From Arthrobacter_N sp051262515 (GTDB taxonomy: Bacteria > Actinomycetota > Actinomycetes > Actinomycetales > Micrococcaceae), in the NCBI RefSeq assembly GCF_051262515.1, contig NZ_JBIMER010000007.1:62001-126000 (forward strand): a DNA stretch of 64,000 nucleotides, read 5' to 3'. A program made the translations under genes and the position numbers. Below the pieces are notes generated by a model, which worked only from the letters and a program-made list of their open reading frames with translations, had not been told where the DNA came from and ran no database searches. Position 1 is the first letter of the stretch; each line of letters starts with the position of its first letter. Below, one piece after another: positions 26,050 to 34,919 of the stretch.

Positions 26050-27456
26050 ATGTCCCCATCGATTGCCGCCGCGCCAGACCGGCTCCTCCCGTCCGATTCC
26101 GCCGTCCGCGCCATCGCCCGGGACCTGCTGGCCCTCGTCGAAGACCTTCCGATCATTTCCCCCCACGGCCACGTCGACGCGGCAGTTCTGGCGAAGGACA
26201 CCCCGTTCCCGGACCCGGCGTCGCTGCTGGTCACGCCGGACCACTACGTCAAGCGCCTGATCCACGCCAACGGCGTCCCCATGGAGCGCCTGACCCTCGG
26301 TTCCGGGCCCGACGTCGATTCCCGTTCCATCTGGCGCGAGTTCTGCAAGGCCTGGCCACTCTTCGACGGCACCGCCTCCGGCTATTGGCTCCGCTCCGAG
26401 TTCGAGCACGTGTTCAAGCTCGGCGACGAGATCTCCGAGGAGACCGCCGACGCCACCTACGACGCGCTCCAGCTCCGCCTCAACGAGCCGGGCTTCCGCC
26501 CCCGCCAGCTCTTCAAGGACTTCAACATCGAGGTCCTCGCCACCACCGACGACCCGATGGACGACCTCCGGCACCACGCGGACATCGCGGCGGACCCGAC
26601 CTTCACCGGCCGCGTGGTCCCCACGTTCCGCCCGGACGCCTACCTCAACATCGCGCACCCGGACTGGGTGGAGAACGTCGACCGGCTCATCGGGGAGGCC
26701 GGCGACGGCGCGTCCGGCTACGCGGGCTACATCGCGGCCCTGGAGAACCGCCGCCAGTTCTTCATCCGGCACGGCGCGGTCTCCGCCGACCATGGCAGCA
26801 AGACGCCGCAGACTCTGAAGCTGGACCGGGCCGAGGCGGAGCGCCTCTTCACCAAGGCGCGCTGCGGCGAGGCGACGGCGGAGGACCGCGACGTCTTCGA
26901 GGCGCACATGATGTACGAATCGGCGCGCATGTCCGTCCAGGACGGGCTGGTCATGACCGTCCACCCCGGCTCCTTCCGCAACCACCACCTCCCGACCTTC
27001 GAGAAGTTCGGGGCCGACACGGGCCACGACATCCCGTTCCCCGTCAGCTACACCGAGGGCGTGCGGGCCGTGCTCCAGGACTTCGGCACCGCGCCGGGCT
27101 TCAACTTCATCCTCTTCACCATGGACGAGACGGTGTTCTCCCGCGAGCTCGCCCCGATGGCCGGCTTCTACCCGGCCGTGTACATCGGCGCCCCGTGGTG
27201 GTTCCTGGACGCGCCGGACGCGATGCTGCGCTTCCGCTCGGCCGTCACCGAAACCGCCGGGTTCTCCCGCTCCTCCGGGTTCATCGACGACACCCGCGCC
27301 TTCTGCTCGATCCCGGCCCGCCACGACGCCTCCCGCCGCACGGAGGCCGCTTTCCTGGCCCGGCTCGTCGCCGAACACCGGGTCAGCGAAGAGCGCGCCC
27401 GCGAACTCATCGTCGACGTCGTCGACACCTCGCCGCGCCGGGCGTTCAAGCTGTGA
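26050..27456 (+). CDS. uxaC: Glucuronate isomerase
   Basis: 468 aa, the standard UxaC length. Family motifs include PIISPHGHVDAAVLAKD near the start, DVDSRSIWREFCKAWPLFDGTASGYWLRSEFEHVF, STTDDPMDDL-type text (ATTDDPMDDLRHH) and the GAPWWFLDAPDAMLRFRSAVTETAGFSRSSGFIDDTRAFCSIPARHD end. It converts D-glucuronate to D-fructuronate (or galacturonate to tagaturonate). ATG 26050 is preferred to an in-frame ATG at 25990 because the latter lies ahead of the operator. The stop overlaps the next GTG (GTGA). Confidence 0.95.
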   Translation: MSPSIAAAPDRLLPSDSAVRAIARDLLALVEDLPIISPHGHVDAAVLAKDTPFPDPASLLVTPDHYVKRLIHANGVPMERLTLGSGPDVDSRSIWREFCKAWPLFDGTASGYWLRSEFEHVFKLGDEISEETADATYDALQLRLNEPGFRPRQLFKDFNIEVLATTDDPMDDLRHHADIAADPTFTGRVVPTFRPDAYLNIAHPDWVENVDRLIGEAGDGASGYAGYIAALENRRQFFIRHGAVSADHGSKTPQTLKLDRAEAERLFTKARCGEATAEDRDVFEAHMMYESARMSVQDGLVMTVHPGSFRNHHLPTFEKFGADTGHDIPFPVSYTEGVRAVLQDFGTAPGFNFILFTMDETVFSRELAPMAGFYPAVYIGAPWWFLDAPDAMLRFRSAVTETAGFSRSSGFIDDTRAFCSIPARHDASRRTEAAFLARLVAEHRVSEERARELIVDVVDTSPRRAFKL

Positions 27457-28919
27457 GCGCGCCGACCATGGCCGCGCGTCCGCTGAACGCCACCACGTAC
27501 GACGCCGGCGAGCGCGCCCCCGTGCGCATCGTCCACCTCGGACTGGGTGCGTTCCACCGCGCGCACCAGGCGCGGTACACGCAGCTCGCGGGCGGCAACA
27601 AGTGGGGCATCGCCGCCTTCACCGGCCGTAGCGCCGCCGCCGCCGACGAGCTCGCCGAACAGGACGGGCTGTTCACGCTCGTCGAGCGCGGCGCGGAGGG
27701 TGACACGTTCGCCGTCGTCGATTCGATCGTCGAGGCACACGACGGCGCCGACCTCCACGCGCTCGCCTCGCTGTTGGCGTTGCCCTCCACGGCCATGGTC
27801 ACGCTGACCGTCACCGAGGCCGGCTACAAGCTGGCGCCGGGCGGCGGAAAGCCGCGGCTGGACATCGCCGACGCCGCGGTCGCCGCGGATGCCGCCGCGC
27901 TGTCCGCCCACTACTCCGACGGGCTGCTGGAGCTCGCCGATCCCGACGCGGCCGGATCCCTCACCGGACGCCAGGTCACGACGGCGGCCGGGCGCCTCGT
28001 CGCCGGGCTCGCCGTCCGCCGCGCGGCCGACGGCTGGCCGCTGGCGGTCGTCTCCTGCGACAACCTCGCCGGCAACGGGGCCGCGGCCCGGGCCTCCGTC
28101 GTCGGAATGGCCGAGCTGGTCGACGCGCAGCTGGCCGCCTGGATCGCGGAGAACGTCTCGTTCGTGGACACGTCGATCGACCGCATCACCCCGCGCACCA
28201 CGGACGCCGACCGCGCCGCGGTCGCCGAGGGCACCGGCTACGCCGACGCCTCGCCCGTGGTGACGGAGCCCTTCAGCAGCTGGGTCCTGAGCGGCGAGTT
28301 CCCCGCGGGACGCCCGGACTGGCAGGAGGCCGGCGCCGTGTTCGTCGACGACCTCGAGCCCTTCGAGCGCCGCAAGCTCTGGCTGCTCAACGGCGCGCAC
28401 TCGCTCATGGCCTACGCGGGCCAGCTCCGCGGGCACGCCACGGTCGCCGAGGCGCTCGTCGACCCCGCTGTCGCCGGCTGGGTCGACGCGTTCTGGGACG
28501 CCGCCGCCGCCCACCTGACCGATCCGGTGCTGGATGTCCCGGGCTACCGCGCCGCGCTGCTGGACCGGTTCGGGAACCCGCGCATCGCCCACCACCTGGC
28601 GCAGATCGCCATGGACGGGTCCGTCAAGCTCGCCATGCGCGCGGTCCCGGTCTACCGGGCCGAACGCGAGGCCGGCCGGGACGGCGAGGCCGCGCTGCGG
28701 CTGCTCGCCGCGTGGGCGGACCAGATGGCCGCGCAGGCGGCCGCCGGCGTCGAAATCTCCGACCCGGCCGCGGCCGAACTGGCGTCCATCCTCGCGGATT
28801 CCGCGGGCGACGCCACGGCGCAGACCGCAGCGCTGCTCCGTGTCGTCGACACGGCGCTGGGCGACGATGCCGAGGCCGTCGCCGGCGTCGTGCGCCAGCG
28901 CGGCACCATCGCCGGCTAG
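27453..28919 (+). CDS. uxuB: Mannitol dehydrogenase family protein, probable D-mannonate oxidoreductase
   Basis: 488 aa from GTG 27453 in a GTGA overlap; an in-frame ATG at 27468 is the alternative. The Rossmann start RIVHLGLGAFHRAHQARYTQ, the SCDNLAGNG and DRITPRTTD segments, and the KLWLLNGAHSLMAYAG motif with catalytic Lys/Asn/His are those of long-chain mannitol dehydrogenases. Between glucuronate isomerase and mannonate dehydratase genes, the expected reaction is NADH-dependent reduction of fructuronate to mannonate. Confidence 0.9.
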   Translation: MSAPTMAARPLNATTYDAGERAPVRIVHLGLGAFHRAHQARYTQLAGGNKWGIAAFTGRSAAAADELAEQDGLFTLVERGAEGDTFAVVDSIVEAHDGADLHALASLLALPSTAMVTLTVTEAGYKLAPGGGKPRLDIADAAVAADAAALSAHYSDGLLELADPDAAGSLTGRQVTTAAGRLVAGLAVRRAADGWPLAVVSCDNLAGNGAAARASVVGMAELVDAQLAAWIAENVSFVDTSIDRITPRTTDADRAAVAEGTGYADASPVVTEPFSSWVLSGEFPAGRPDWQEAGAVFVDDLEPFERRKLWLLNGAHSLMAYAGQLRGHATVAEALVDPAVAGWVDAFWDAAAAHLTDPVLDVPGYRAALLDRFGNPRIAHHLAQIAMDGSVKLAMRAVPVYRAEREAGRDGEAALRLLAAWADQMAAQAAAGVEISDPAAAELASILADSAGDATAQTAALLRVVDTALGDDAEAVAGVVRQRGTIAG

Positions 28920-28987
28920 GCCCGCCGCACACCTTCCACGCTTCCTTCCCACTACACGGAATCCCACCTCCGAGAGGACCCCCACCG

Positions 28988-30217
28988 ATGAAGATCATCA
29001 AAGCCGAAGTGTTCGTGACCAGCCCGTCGCGCAACTTCGTCACCCTGCGCGTGACCACGGACGACGGCGTCGTCGGCATCGGCGACGCGACCGTCAACGG
29101 CCGCGAGCTCGCCGTGGCCAGCTACCTGAAGGACCACGTCGCCCAGCTGCTCATCGGCAAGGACCCGCACCGGATCGAGGACACGTGGCAGTTCCTCTAC
29201 CGCTCCTCCTACTGGCGCCGCGGGCCGATCACCATGGCCGCGATCGCCGCCGTTGACATGGCGCTGTGGGACATCAAGGGCAAGGTCGCGAACCTGCCGG
29301 TGTACCAGCTGCTCGGCGGGGCGTCCCGCAACGGCCTGCGCGCCTACGGGCATGCCTCCGGAACCGACACGGAGCAGCTCTTCGACTCCATCCGCGAGCA
29401 CCTGGAGCTGGGCTACAAGTCCATCCGCGTGCAGACCGCCGTCCCGGGCATCAAGGCCGTCTACGGCGTCGCCGCGCAGACCCAGTCCTCGGGCGAGCGC
29501 TACGACTACGAGCCCGCCGGCCGCGGCGCGTGCCCGCAGGAGGAGGACTGGGACACCCGCGCCTACCTCCGCCACCTGCCCACCGTGTTCGAGGCCGTGC
29601 GCAACGAGTTCGGCCCCGAGATCCCGCTGCTGCACGACGGCCACCACCGGATGACCCCCATCCAGGCGGCCAAGCTGGGCAAGTCCCTGGAGCCGTACGA
29701 CCTGTTCTGGCTCGAGGACTGCACCCCGGCCGAGAACCAGGAGGCCCTGCGCCTGGTCCGCCAGCACACCACCACCCCGCTGGCCATCGGTGAGGTCTTC
29801 AACACGGTCTACGACTACCAGGCGATCATCAAGGAACAGCTGATCGACTACGTGCGTGCCGCCTCCACCCACTTCGGCGGCATCTCCCCGCTGAAGAAGA
29901 TGATGGACTTCGCCGCCCAGTACCAGATCAAGTCCGGCTTCCACGGCCCGACGGACATCTCGCCGATCGGCTTCGCGGCCCAGCTGCACGTGGGGCTCGC
30001 GATCCACAACTACGGCATCCAGGAGTACATGCAGCACTCCGTGGCCACCAACGAGGTCTTCGAGCAGTCGATGTCCTTCACCGACGGCTACCTGCACCCG
30101 GGCGACAAGCCCGGCATCGGCGTCGAGTTCAACGCGGAGGCGGCGGCGAAGTACCCGTACCAGCAGGCCTACCTGCCGTACAACCGCCTGATCGACGGAA
30201 CGGTCCACGACTGGTGA
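28988..30217 (+). CDS. manD: D-mannonate dehydratase, enolase superfamily
   Basis: 409 aa from ATG 28988 with GAGAGGA upstream. It is of the enolase type (ManD), not the UxuA TIM-barrel type. Visible features are the N-terminal cap (MKIIKAEVFVTSPSRNFVTLRV), the Tyr-Gly-His loop (RAYGHASG), metal ligands in LLHDGHHR, WLEDCTPAENQ and IGEVFN, and the SGFHGPTDISPIGFAAQLH end. It removes water from mannonate to give 2-keto-3-deoxygluconate. The 68-bp gap after uxuB is the only break in this operon. Its stop overlaps the gntK GTG. Confidence 0.92.
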   Translation: MKIIKAEVFVTSPSRNFVTLRVTTDDGVVGIGDATVNGRELAVASYLKDHVAQLLIGKDPHRIEDTWQFLYRSSYWRRGPITMAAIAAVDMALWDIKGKVANLPVYQLLGGASRNGLRAYGHASGTDTEQLFDSIREHLELGYKSIRVQTAVPGIKAVYGVAAQTQSSGERYDYEPAGRGACPQEEDWDTRAYLRHLPTVFEAVRNEFGPEIPLLHDGHHRMTPIQAAKLGKSLEPYDLFWLEDCTPAENQEALRLVRQHTTTPLAIGEVFNTVYDYQAIIKEQLIDYVRAASTHFGGISPLKKMMDFAAQYQIKSGFHGPTDISPIGFAAQLHVGLAIHNYGIQEYMQHSVATNEVFEQSMSFTDGYLHPGDKPGIGVEFNAEAAAKYPYQQAYLPYNRLIDGTVHDW

Positions 30218-30759
30218 GCACCCGGACCGAAGGCGGCCACCGCGTGGTGGTCATGGGCGTCTCCGGCTGTGGCAAGTCCACGGTCGGGGCGCTCGCCGCG
30301 CAGGACCTGGGCGGGACGTTCCTCGACGGCGACGCGCTGCACCCGCAGGCCAACATCGACAAGATGGCCGCGGGCCAGCCGCTGGACGACGGCGACCGGG
30401 AGCCCTGGCTCCGCGAGATCGGCGAACGCCTGGCCTCCGCCGCCCCGGGGGAGACCCTGGTGATCGCGTGCAGCGCGCTGAAGCGTTCCTACCGCGACCT
30501 GATCCGCGCCGCCGCGCCGGAGGCCGCGTTCGTGCACCTGCACGGCAGCCGCGCGCTCCTTCGGGAGCGGATGGAAGACCGGCCGGGGCACTTCATGCCG
30601 GCCAGCCTGTTGGACTCCCAGCTCGCGACGCTCGAAGAGCTGGAAACGGACGAGTCCGGGCGCGTGTTCGACATCGCCGCCGGGCCCGCCGAGATCGCCC
30701 ACGCGGCGACGGCGTGGCTTGGTCAAATCTCGCGCAGCAGCTCCGCGACCGAGGGGTAG
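30214..30759 (+). CDS. gntK: Gluconokinase
   Basis: 181 aa from GTG in a GTGA overlap with manD. It has the P-loop VVMGVSGCGKSTVGALAA, the substrate region FLDGDALHPQANIDKMAAGQPLDDGDREPWL, the CSALKRSYRDLIR block and FVHLHGSRALLRERMEDRPGHFMPASLLDSQLATLE. It phosphorylates gluconate with ATP. In a uronate operon one expects a 2-keto-3-deoxygluconate kinase, which is absent here. The last 37 bp overlap the convergent HAD gene. Confidence 0.92.
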   Translation: MSTRTEGGHRVVVMGVSGCGKSTVGALAAQDLGGTFLDGDALHPQANIDKMAAGQPLDDGDREPWLREIGERLASAAPGETLVIACSALKRSYRDLIRAAAPEAAFVHLHGSRALLRERMEDRPGHFMPASLLDSQLATLEELETDESGRVFDIAAGPAEIAHAATAWLGQISRSSSATEG

Positions 30760-31520
30760 ACGGCGTCCGGGCGGAACGGGTAGGCGGCGATGTCCGCCGG
30801 CCGGGTGATTCCCGTGTGCACGAGCACCGTGAACAGCCCGGCCTCCATGCCGGCGATGATGTCCGTGTCCATCCGGTCCCCGATCATCGCGGTGGTCTCC
30901 GAGTGCGCCTCGATCCGGTTCATCGCGGAGCGGAACATCATGGGGTTCGGCTTGCCCACGACGTAGGGCGTGCGCTTCGTCGCCGTGGTGATCAGCGCGG
31001 CCACCGCGCCGGTGGCCGGCAGCGCGCCGTCGGTCGAGGGGCCGGTGGCGTCCGGGTTGGTGGAGATGAACCGGGCGCCGCTGTCGATTAGCCGGATCGC
31101 CTTCGTGATCGCCTCGAAGGAATAGGTGCGGGTCTCGCCGAGGACCACGTAGTCCGGATCCTGGTCGGTGAGGATGAAGCCGGCCTCGTGCAGCGCCGTC
31201 GTCAATCCCGCCTCGCCGATGACATACGCCCGGCCGCCCGGCACCTGGCGTTTGAGGAACTCGGCCGTCGCCAGCGCGGACGTCCAGATGTTCTCCTCGG
31301 GGATGTCCAGCCCGGACGCGGACAGCCGCGCCTGCAGGTCCCGAGGCGTGAAGATGGAGTTGTTCGTCAGCACCAGGAACCGCTTGGACGTGTCCACCCA
31401 ATGCGAAATCAGATCCGACGCGCCGGGAATCGGCTGGTTCTCATGCACCAGCACGCCGTCCATGTCGGTCAGCCAGCATTCGATGTCGTGGGGGGTGCGG
31501 CTTTGGATCAGGGGGCTCAT
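30723..31520 (-). CDS. HAD-IIA family (NagD-like) hydrolase
   Basis: 265 aa from ATG 31520, set by the ATGA overlap with corA; longer in-frame extensions only overprint corA. HAD motifs are CWLTDMDGVLVHENQPIPGA (motif I), FLVLTNNS (II), GKPNPMMF (III) and MIGDRMDTDIIAGMEAG (IV). The C2 cap between motifs II and III is of the NagD/AraL type. Such enzymes dephosphorylate nucleotides or sugar phosphates; the real substrate cannot be told. Co-transcribed with corA. Confidence 0.88.
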   Translation of the reverse strand: MSPLIQSRTPHDIECWLTDMDGVLVHENQPIPGASDLISHWVDTSKRFLVLTNNSIFTPRDLQARLSASGLDIPEENIWTSALATAEFLKRQVPGGRAYVIGEAGLTTALHEAGFILTDQDPDYVVLGETRTYSFEAITKAIRLIDSGARFISTNPDATGPSTDGALPATGAVAALITTATKRTPYVVGKPNPMMFRSAMNRIEAHSETTAMIGDRMDTDIIAGMEAGLFTVLVHTGITRPADIAAYPFRPDAVYPSVAELLREI

Positions 31521-32557
31521 AGCCAACCTTTCTTCTTGAAGACCAGGAAAAGACAGACGCTCGTGGCGGCCATCAGGGTGAGCGCGGCCGGGTAGCCCCA
31601 GGCCAGGGACAGCTCCGGCATGCGCTGGAAGTTCATGCCGTAGATGCTCCCCACCAGCGTGGGGGCGAAGAGGATGGCGGCCCAGGAGGAGATCTGCTTC
31701 ATCTGCTCGTTCTGCTCCACGCTGGCCTCCGCCGCCCGCTGCGAGATCAGCGTGGAGGACAGGGACAGCGCGTTGGTGAGCACCTGGCGCATGGCGGCGA
31801 TCCGCTCGGTCAGGCGGATGACGTGGTCCTGGACGTCCGCGAGAAGCCGGTCCAGTTCCAGTGCCGCCGGGTCCGCGCCGGGACGCTCGACGGCGCTGCC
31901 TCGCGGTTCGGCGTCGTCGTTGACGGCCGCGCGGCGCAGGACGGAGACCATGCGCTCCAGGGGGGAGACCGCACGCTGGAACTCGACGACCTCCCGGGAT
32001 AGCTCGTAGATGCGCCGCGCCACCAGGGTGTTCCCGGTGAACAGCTCCGACTCGATCTCCTCGATGTCGTTGTCCAGGCCGTCGGCCACGGGCACGTACT
32101 CGTCGACGACCTGGTCCAGGATCGCGTAGAGCACGGCGTGCGGGCCCATGGACAGCAGCGCCGGATCGTCCTCGAGCCGCCGGCGCACGGGCGCGAGATG
32201 GGGTACCTCCACGCGGCGCACCGTGACCACGAAGTCCGGGCCGGTGTACACGTGAAGCTCCCCGAACTCGACCTTTTCGACGTCGTCCAGATAGCGCGCG
32301 GGCCGCAGCACCACCAGCGTGTGGTCCCCGTAGTGGTCCATCTTCGCGCGCTGGTGGCCGTTGAGGGTGTCCTCGATCGCGAGTTCGTGCAGGTTGAGTT
32401 CGTCCGCGACGGCGCGCAGCTCGGCATGGTCCGGGCGGTAGAGGCCCAGCCACGCCATGCCCCCGACCGCCTTCATGTGCTCGAAGGTCTCCGTGAAGTC
32501 CGCGGGCGCGGCGGTCCGCTTGCCGTCGACGTAGATGGCGCTGTCCACAATTGCCAC
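31517..32557 (-). CDS. corA: CorA family magnesium/cobalt channel
   Basis: 346 aa from GTG 32557, which has GGAG 7 nt upstream. The long cytoplasmic domain ends in two C-terminal transmembrane helices with the family signature YGMNF at the first helix end (SSWAAILFAPTLVGSIYGMNFQRMPE). The long helix before it (LADVQDHVIRLTERIAAMRQVLTNALSLSSTLISQRAAEASVEQNEQMKQIS) is the stalk of the pentameric channel. It brings Mg2+ into the cell. The HAD hydrolase follows by an ATGA overlap. Confidence 0.92.
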   Translation of the reverse strand: MAIVDSAIYVDGKRTAAPADFTETFEHMKAVGGMAWLGLYRPDHAELRAVADELNLHELAIEDTLNGHQRAKMDHYGDHTLVVLRPARYLDDVEKVEFGELHVYTGPDFVVTVRRVEVPHLAPVRRRLEDDPALLSMGPHAVLYAILDQVVDEYVPVADGLDNDIEEIESELFTGNTLVARRIYELSREVVEFQRAVSPLERMVSVLRRAAVNDDAEPRGSAVERPGADPAALELDRLLADVQDHVIRLTERIAAMRQVLTNALSLSSTLISQRAAEASVEQNEQMKQISSWAAILFAPTLVGSIYGMNFQRMPELSLAWGYPAALTLMAATSVCLFLVFKKKGWL

Positions 32558-32603
32558 GGGCGGGCTCCTTTCGGCGTGCGGGTAGGGCCAGTCTTCCACC
32601 AAC

Positions 32604-32609
32604 TAGGAT
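32604..32609 (+). promoter_or_regulatory. -10 box for the TrmH-family gene (leaderless type)
   Basis: TAGGAT followed by exactly 6 nt and the GTG start at 32616. No ribosome site is present in the gap (TGGACG). Confidence 0.5.
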
Positions 32610-32615
32610 TGGACG

Positions 32616-33314
32616 GTGAAGAACGCCCCCGAAAAAGCCCCCGATTCAGCCGCCGCGCCCGCCGAAGCCGCGGAGCCGACCGTGGCGTGGCAGGACCCGA
32701 ACCCGCCCGTCGGCGTCGGGCCGTGGGAGGGCGAGCGGCCCGAGGGGACGCACTGGGACGAGGAGCTGCTGCGCGACGGCGACCGGCGCAACGTCGCGGA
32801 CAAGTACCGGTACTGGTCGCACGAGGCGATCGTCGCCGACCTGGACACGCGGCGGCACGACTTCCACATCGCGATCGAAAACTGGCAGCACGACATGAAC
32901 ATCGGCACGGTGGTGCGCACGGCCAACGCGTTCCTCGCCAAGGAAGTCCACATCATCGGACGACGCCGGTGGAACAAGCGCGGCGCGATGGTCACCGACC
33001 GCTACCAGCACGTGCGGCACCACGCCACCGTCGCGGAGTTCACCGAATGGGCGGCCGGCGAGGGGCTCGCGGTCATCGGGATCGACATCTTCCCGGACTC
33101 CGTGCCGCTGGAGACCTTCGAGTTGCCGCGCAACTGCGTCCTGGTGTTCGGGCAGGAGGGCCCGGGGCTCTCGGAGGAGGTGCACGCGGCGGCGGAGGCC
33201 ACGCTGAGCATCGAGCAGTTCGGTTCCACCCGCTCCATCAACGCGGCCTCCGCCGCGGGCATTGCCATGCACGCGTGGATCCGCCGGCACGTCTTCGGCC
33301 AGCTTCCCGCCTGA
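32616..33314 (+). CDS. TrmH family RNA methyltransferase
   Basis: 232 aa from GTG 32616. The SPOUT knot motifs are visible: ENWQHDMNIGTVVRTANAF (motif 1 with Asn and Arg), CVLVFGQEGPGLSEEV (motif 2) and STRSINAASAAGIAMHAWIRRH (motif 3). These enzymes methylate 2'-O of ribose in tRNA or rRNA with SAM. Target RNA cannot be assigned. The first 45 residues are an acidic Ala/Pro tail. It diverges from corA and converges on terC. Confidence 0.88.
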   Translation: MKNAPEKAPDSAAAPAEAAEPTVAWQDPNPPVGVGPWEGERPEGTHWDEELLRDGDRRNVADKYRYWSHEAIVADLDTRRHDFHIAIENWQHDMNIGTVVRTANAFLAKEVHIIGRRRWNKRGAMVTDRYQHVRHHATVAEFTEWAAGEGLAVIGIDIFPDSVPLETFELPRNCVLVFGQEGPGLSEEVHAAAEATLSIEQFGSTRSINAASAAGIAMHAWIRRHVFGQLPA

Positions 33315-33332
33315 GTTCCCCGGGGCGCCTCC

Positions 33333-34526
33333 CTAGGCCGGGCCCGACGCCAGCTCGCGGTGCCGTTCGTGGGCGAGGGCGACCTTCGCGCGGATCGCGT
33401 CCACGTCCTTGGCCTTGTCGCGGTACTTCTTCTCCATGGTGCGGATGTTCTCCTCCTCCTGGACGAGGCTCGTGTAGATCCGCTCGCGCTCGGCCGTGTC
33501 GGCGGTGTAGTCCAGGTCCAGGTACGTCTCGGCGTGCCGGCGGGCGTTGTTGATGGCGGTCTGGGCCTTGCCGGCCTTGGAGACCAGGGAGGCGACGACG
33601 GTGAGCACCAGGACGCCGACAATCACCGAAAGGGAGAGCGCGGTGGTGATCTCAATGACGTCCACGTGTTCGCCGCCGTTGATGAACGGGAGGTTGTTCT
33701 CGTGGAGCGCGTGCAGGAAGAGCTTGACGCCGATGAAGCCCAGGATCGCGGCGAGTCCGTAGGAGAGGTAGATGAGCCGGTCCAGCAGTCCGTCGAGCAG
33801 GAAGTAGAGCTGGCGGAGGCCCATCAGGGAGAAGGCCGTGGCGGTGAAGACGATGAAGACGTTCTGGGTCAAGCCGTAGATCGCCGGGATCGAGTCCAGC
33901 GCGAACAGGATGTCCGTCCCGCCGATCGCCACCATCACCAGCAGCATCGGGGTCAGGGCCTTCTTGCCGTTGACGATCGTGAACAGCTTGTCGCCGTCGT
34001 AGTGGTCCGAGGTGTGCAGGAAGCGCTTGGCGAGCCGGATGATGAAGTTGTTTGCCTGGTCGTCGCTGTGCCCGCTCGGCTTGAGCAGGTTGCCGGCCGT
34101 GAGCAGCAGGATCAGGCCGAAGACGTAGAAGATCCACGAGAACGTGTTGATGAGCGCGGCACCGGCGAAGATGAACGCCGTGCGCATGATCAGGGCGAAG
34201 ACGATGCCGAAGAGCAGCACCTTCTGCTGGTCCTCGCGCGGGACCTTGAAGCTGGCCATGATGACCAGGAACACGAACAGGTTGTCCACCGAAAGCGCCT
34301 TCTCGGTGATGTACCCGGCGAAGTACTCCCCGCCCATGGTTCCGCCTCCGACAACGAGCACCCCGATTCCGAACAGGATAGCCAAGCCCACGTAGACGGA
34401 GGACCAGATGGCGGCTTCCTTGAGTTGCGGAATGTGCGCCTTGCGGATGTGGAAGAAATAGTCGAAGGCCAGCAGGCCCACAATGGCGATGATCGTCGCT
34501 ATCCAGACAAACGGGGGAACGGTCAC
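33333..34526 (-). CDS. TerC family membrane protein (Alx-like, probable Mn2+ exporter)
   Basis: 397 aa from GTG 34526 with AAAGGA upstream. It has about nine membrane segments and the TerC signatures GEYFAGYITEKALSVDNLFVFLVIMASFKVP and GGTDILFALDSIPAIYGLTQNVFIVFTATAFSLMGLRQLYFLL, with the acidic residues that are thought to bind metal. A cytoplasmic coiled tail (RERIYTSLVQEEENIRTMEKKYRDKAKDVDAIRAKVALAHERHRE) extends beyond the usual family end. Alx and related TerC proteins export manganese. A yybP-ykoY-like element lies in the leader, which supports metal control. Confidence 0.9.
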   Translation of the reverse strand: MTVPPFVWIATIIAIVGLLAFDYFFHIRKAHIPQLKEAAIWSSVYVGLAILFGIGVLVVGGGTMGGEYFAGYITEKALSVDNLFVFLVIMASFKVPREDQQKVLLFGIVFALIMRTAFIFAGAALINTFSWIFYVFGLILLLTAGNLLKPSGHSDDQANNFIIRLAKRFLHTSDHYDGDKLFTIVNGKKALTPMLLVMVAIGGTDILFALDSIPAIYGLTQNVFIVFTATAFSLMGLRQLYFLLDGLLDRLIYLSYGLAAILGFIGVKLFLHALHENNLPFINGGEHVDVIEITTALSLSVIVGVLVLTVVASLVSKAGKAQTAINNARRHAETYLDLDYTADTAERERIYTSLVQEEENIRTMEKKYRDKAKDVDAIRAKVALAHERHRELASGPA

Positions 34527-34553
34527 GGGCGGATCCTTTCGGGGACGTTGATT

Positions 34554-34654
34554 CCCGCGAGTCTCTCCACCGGACGCCGTCCGGTCGCTGCACCCGGCGC
34601 GGCAACGGTGCCTCGCGTGTTGACGGGTGCAGCGCGGGGATACTCCCTCACGCT
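34554..34654 (-). ncRNA. Probable yybP-ykoY (manganese) riboswitch in the terC leader
   Basis: Read on the minus strand the leader holds CGTGAGGGAGTA, then a 10-bp helix (GCTGCACCCG at 34633-34624 with its complement 34596-34587) enclosing GTCAACACGCGAGG, then a 7-bp hairpin (ACCGGAC/GTCCGGT, 34585-34569), then GGAGAGACTCGCG. CGTGAG and CTCGCG close an outer stem (34652-34647 with 34561-34556, one G-U pair). This order and the GGGAGTA and GAGAGAC signatures fit the yybP-ykoY class that senses Mn2+ and commonly precedes TerC/Alx genes. Assignment is by recall; a covariance search would settle it. Confidence 0.7.
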
Positions 34655-34919
34655 CAGCCCAGCATAGCGGAGGAGCCTGCCCGTTCGCTGTGCCGACCTC
34701 CACGGCTGCGCGCGGACCCGGGACTGCACCTGCTCGACGACGTTGCCCCCACCCCGGGGGGTGCTGCCGTTTCTCAAGGCGCGGTTCGACGGCGCGGGGC
34801 AACCCTCGAGCTGCTGGCGCCTGTAGCCGTGTGACACAGAACGCACCGCCGCCCGGGGAATCGTTAGGATGGACAGAGCCAACGACGTCTACTCCCATCC
34901 CATCGAATCAGGAGTCAGC

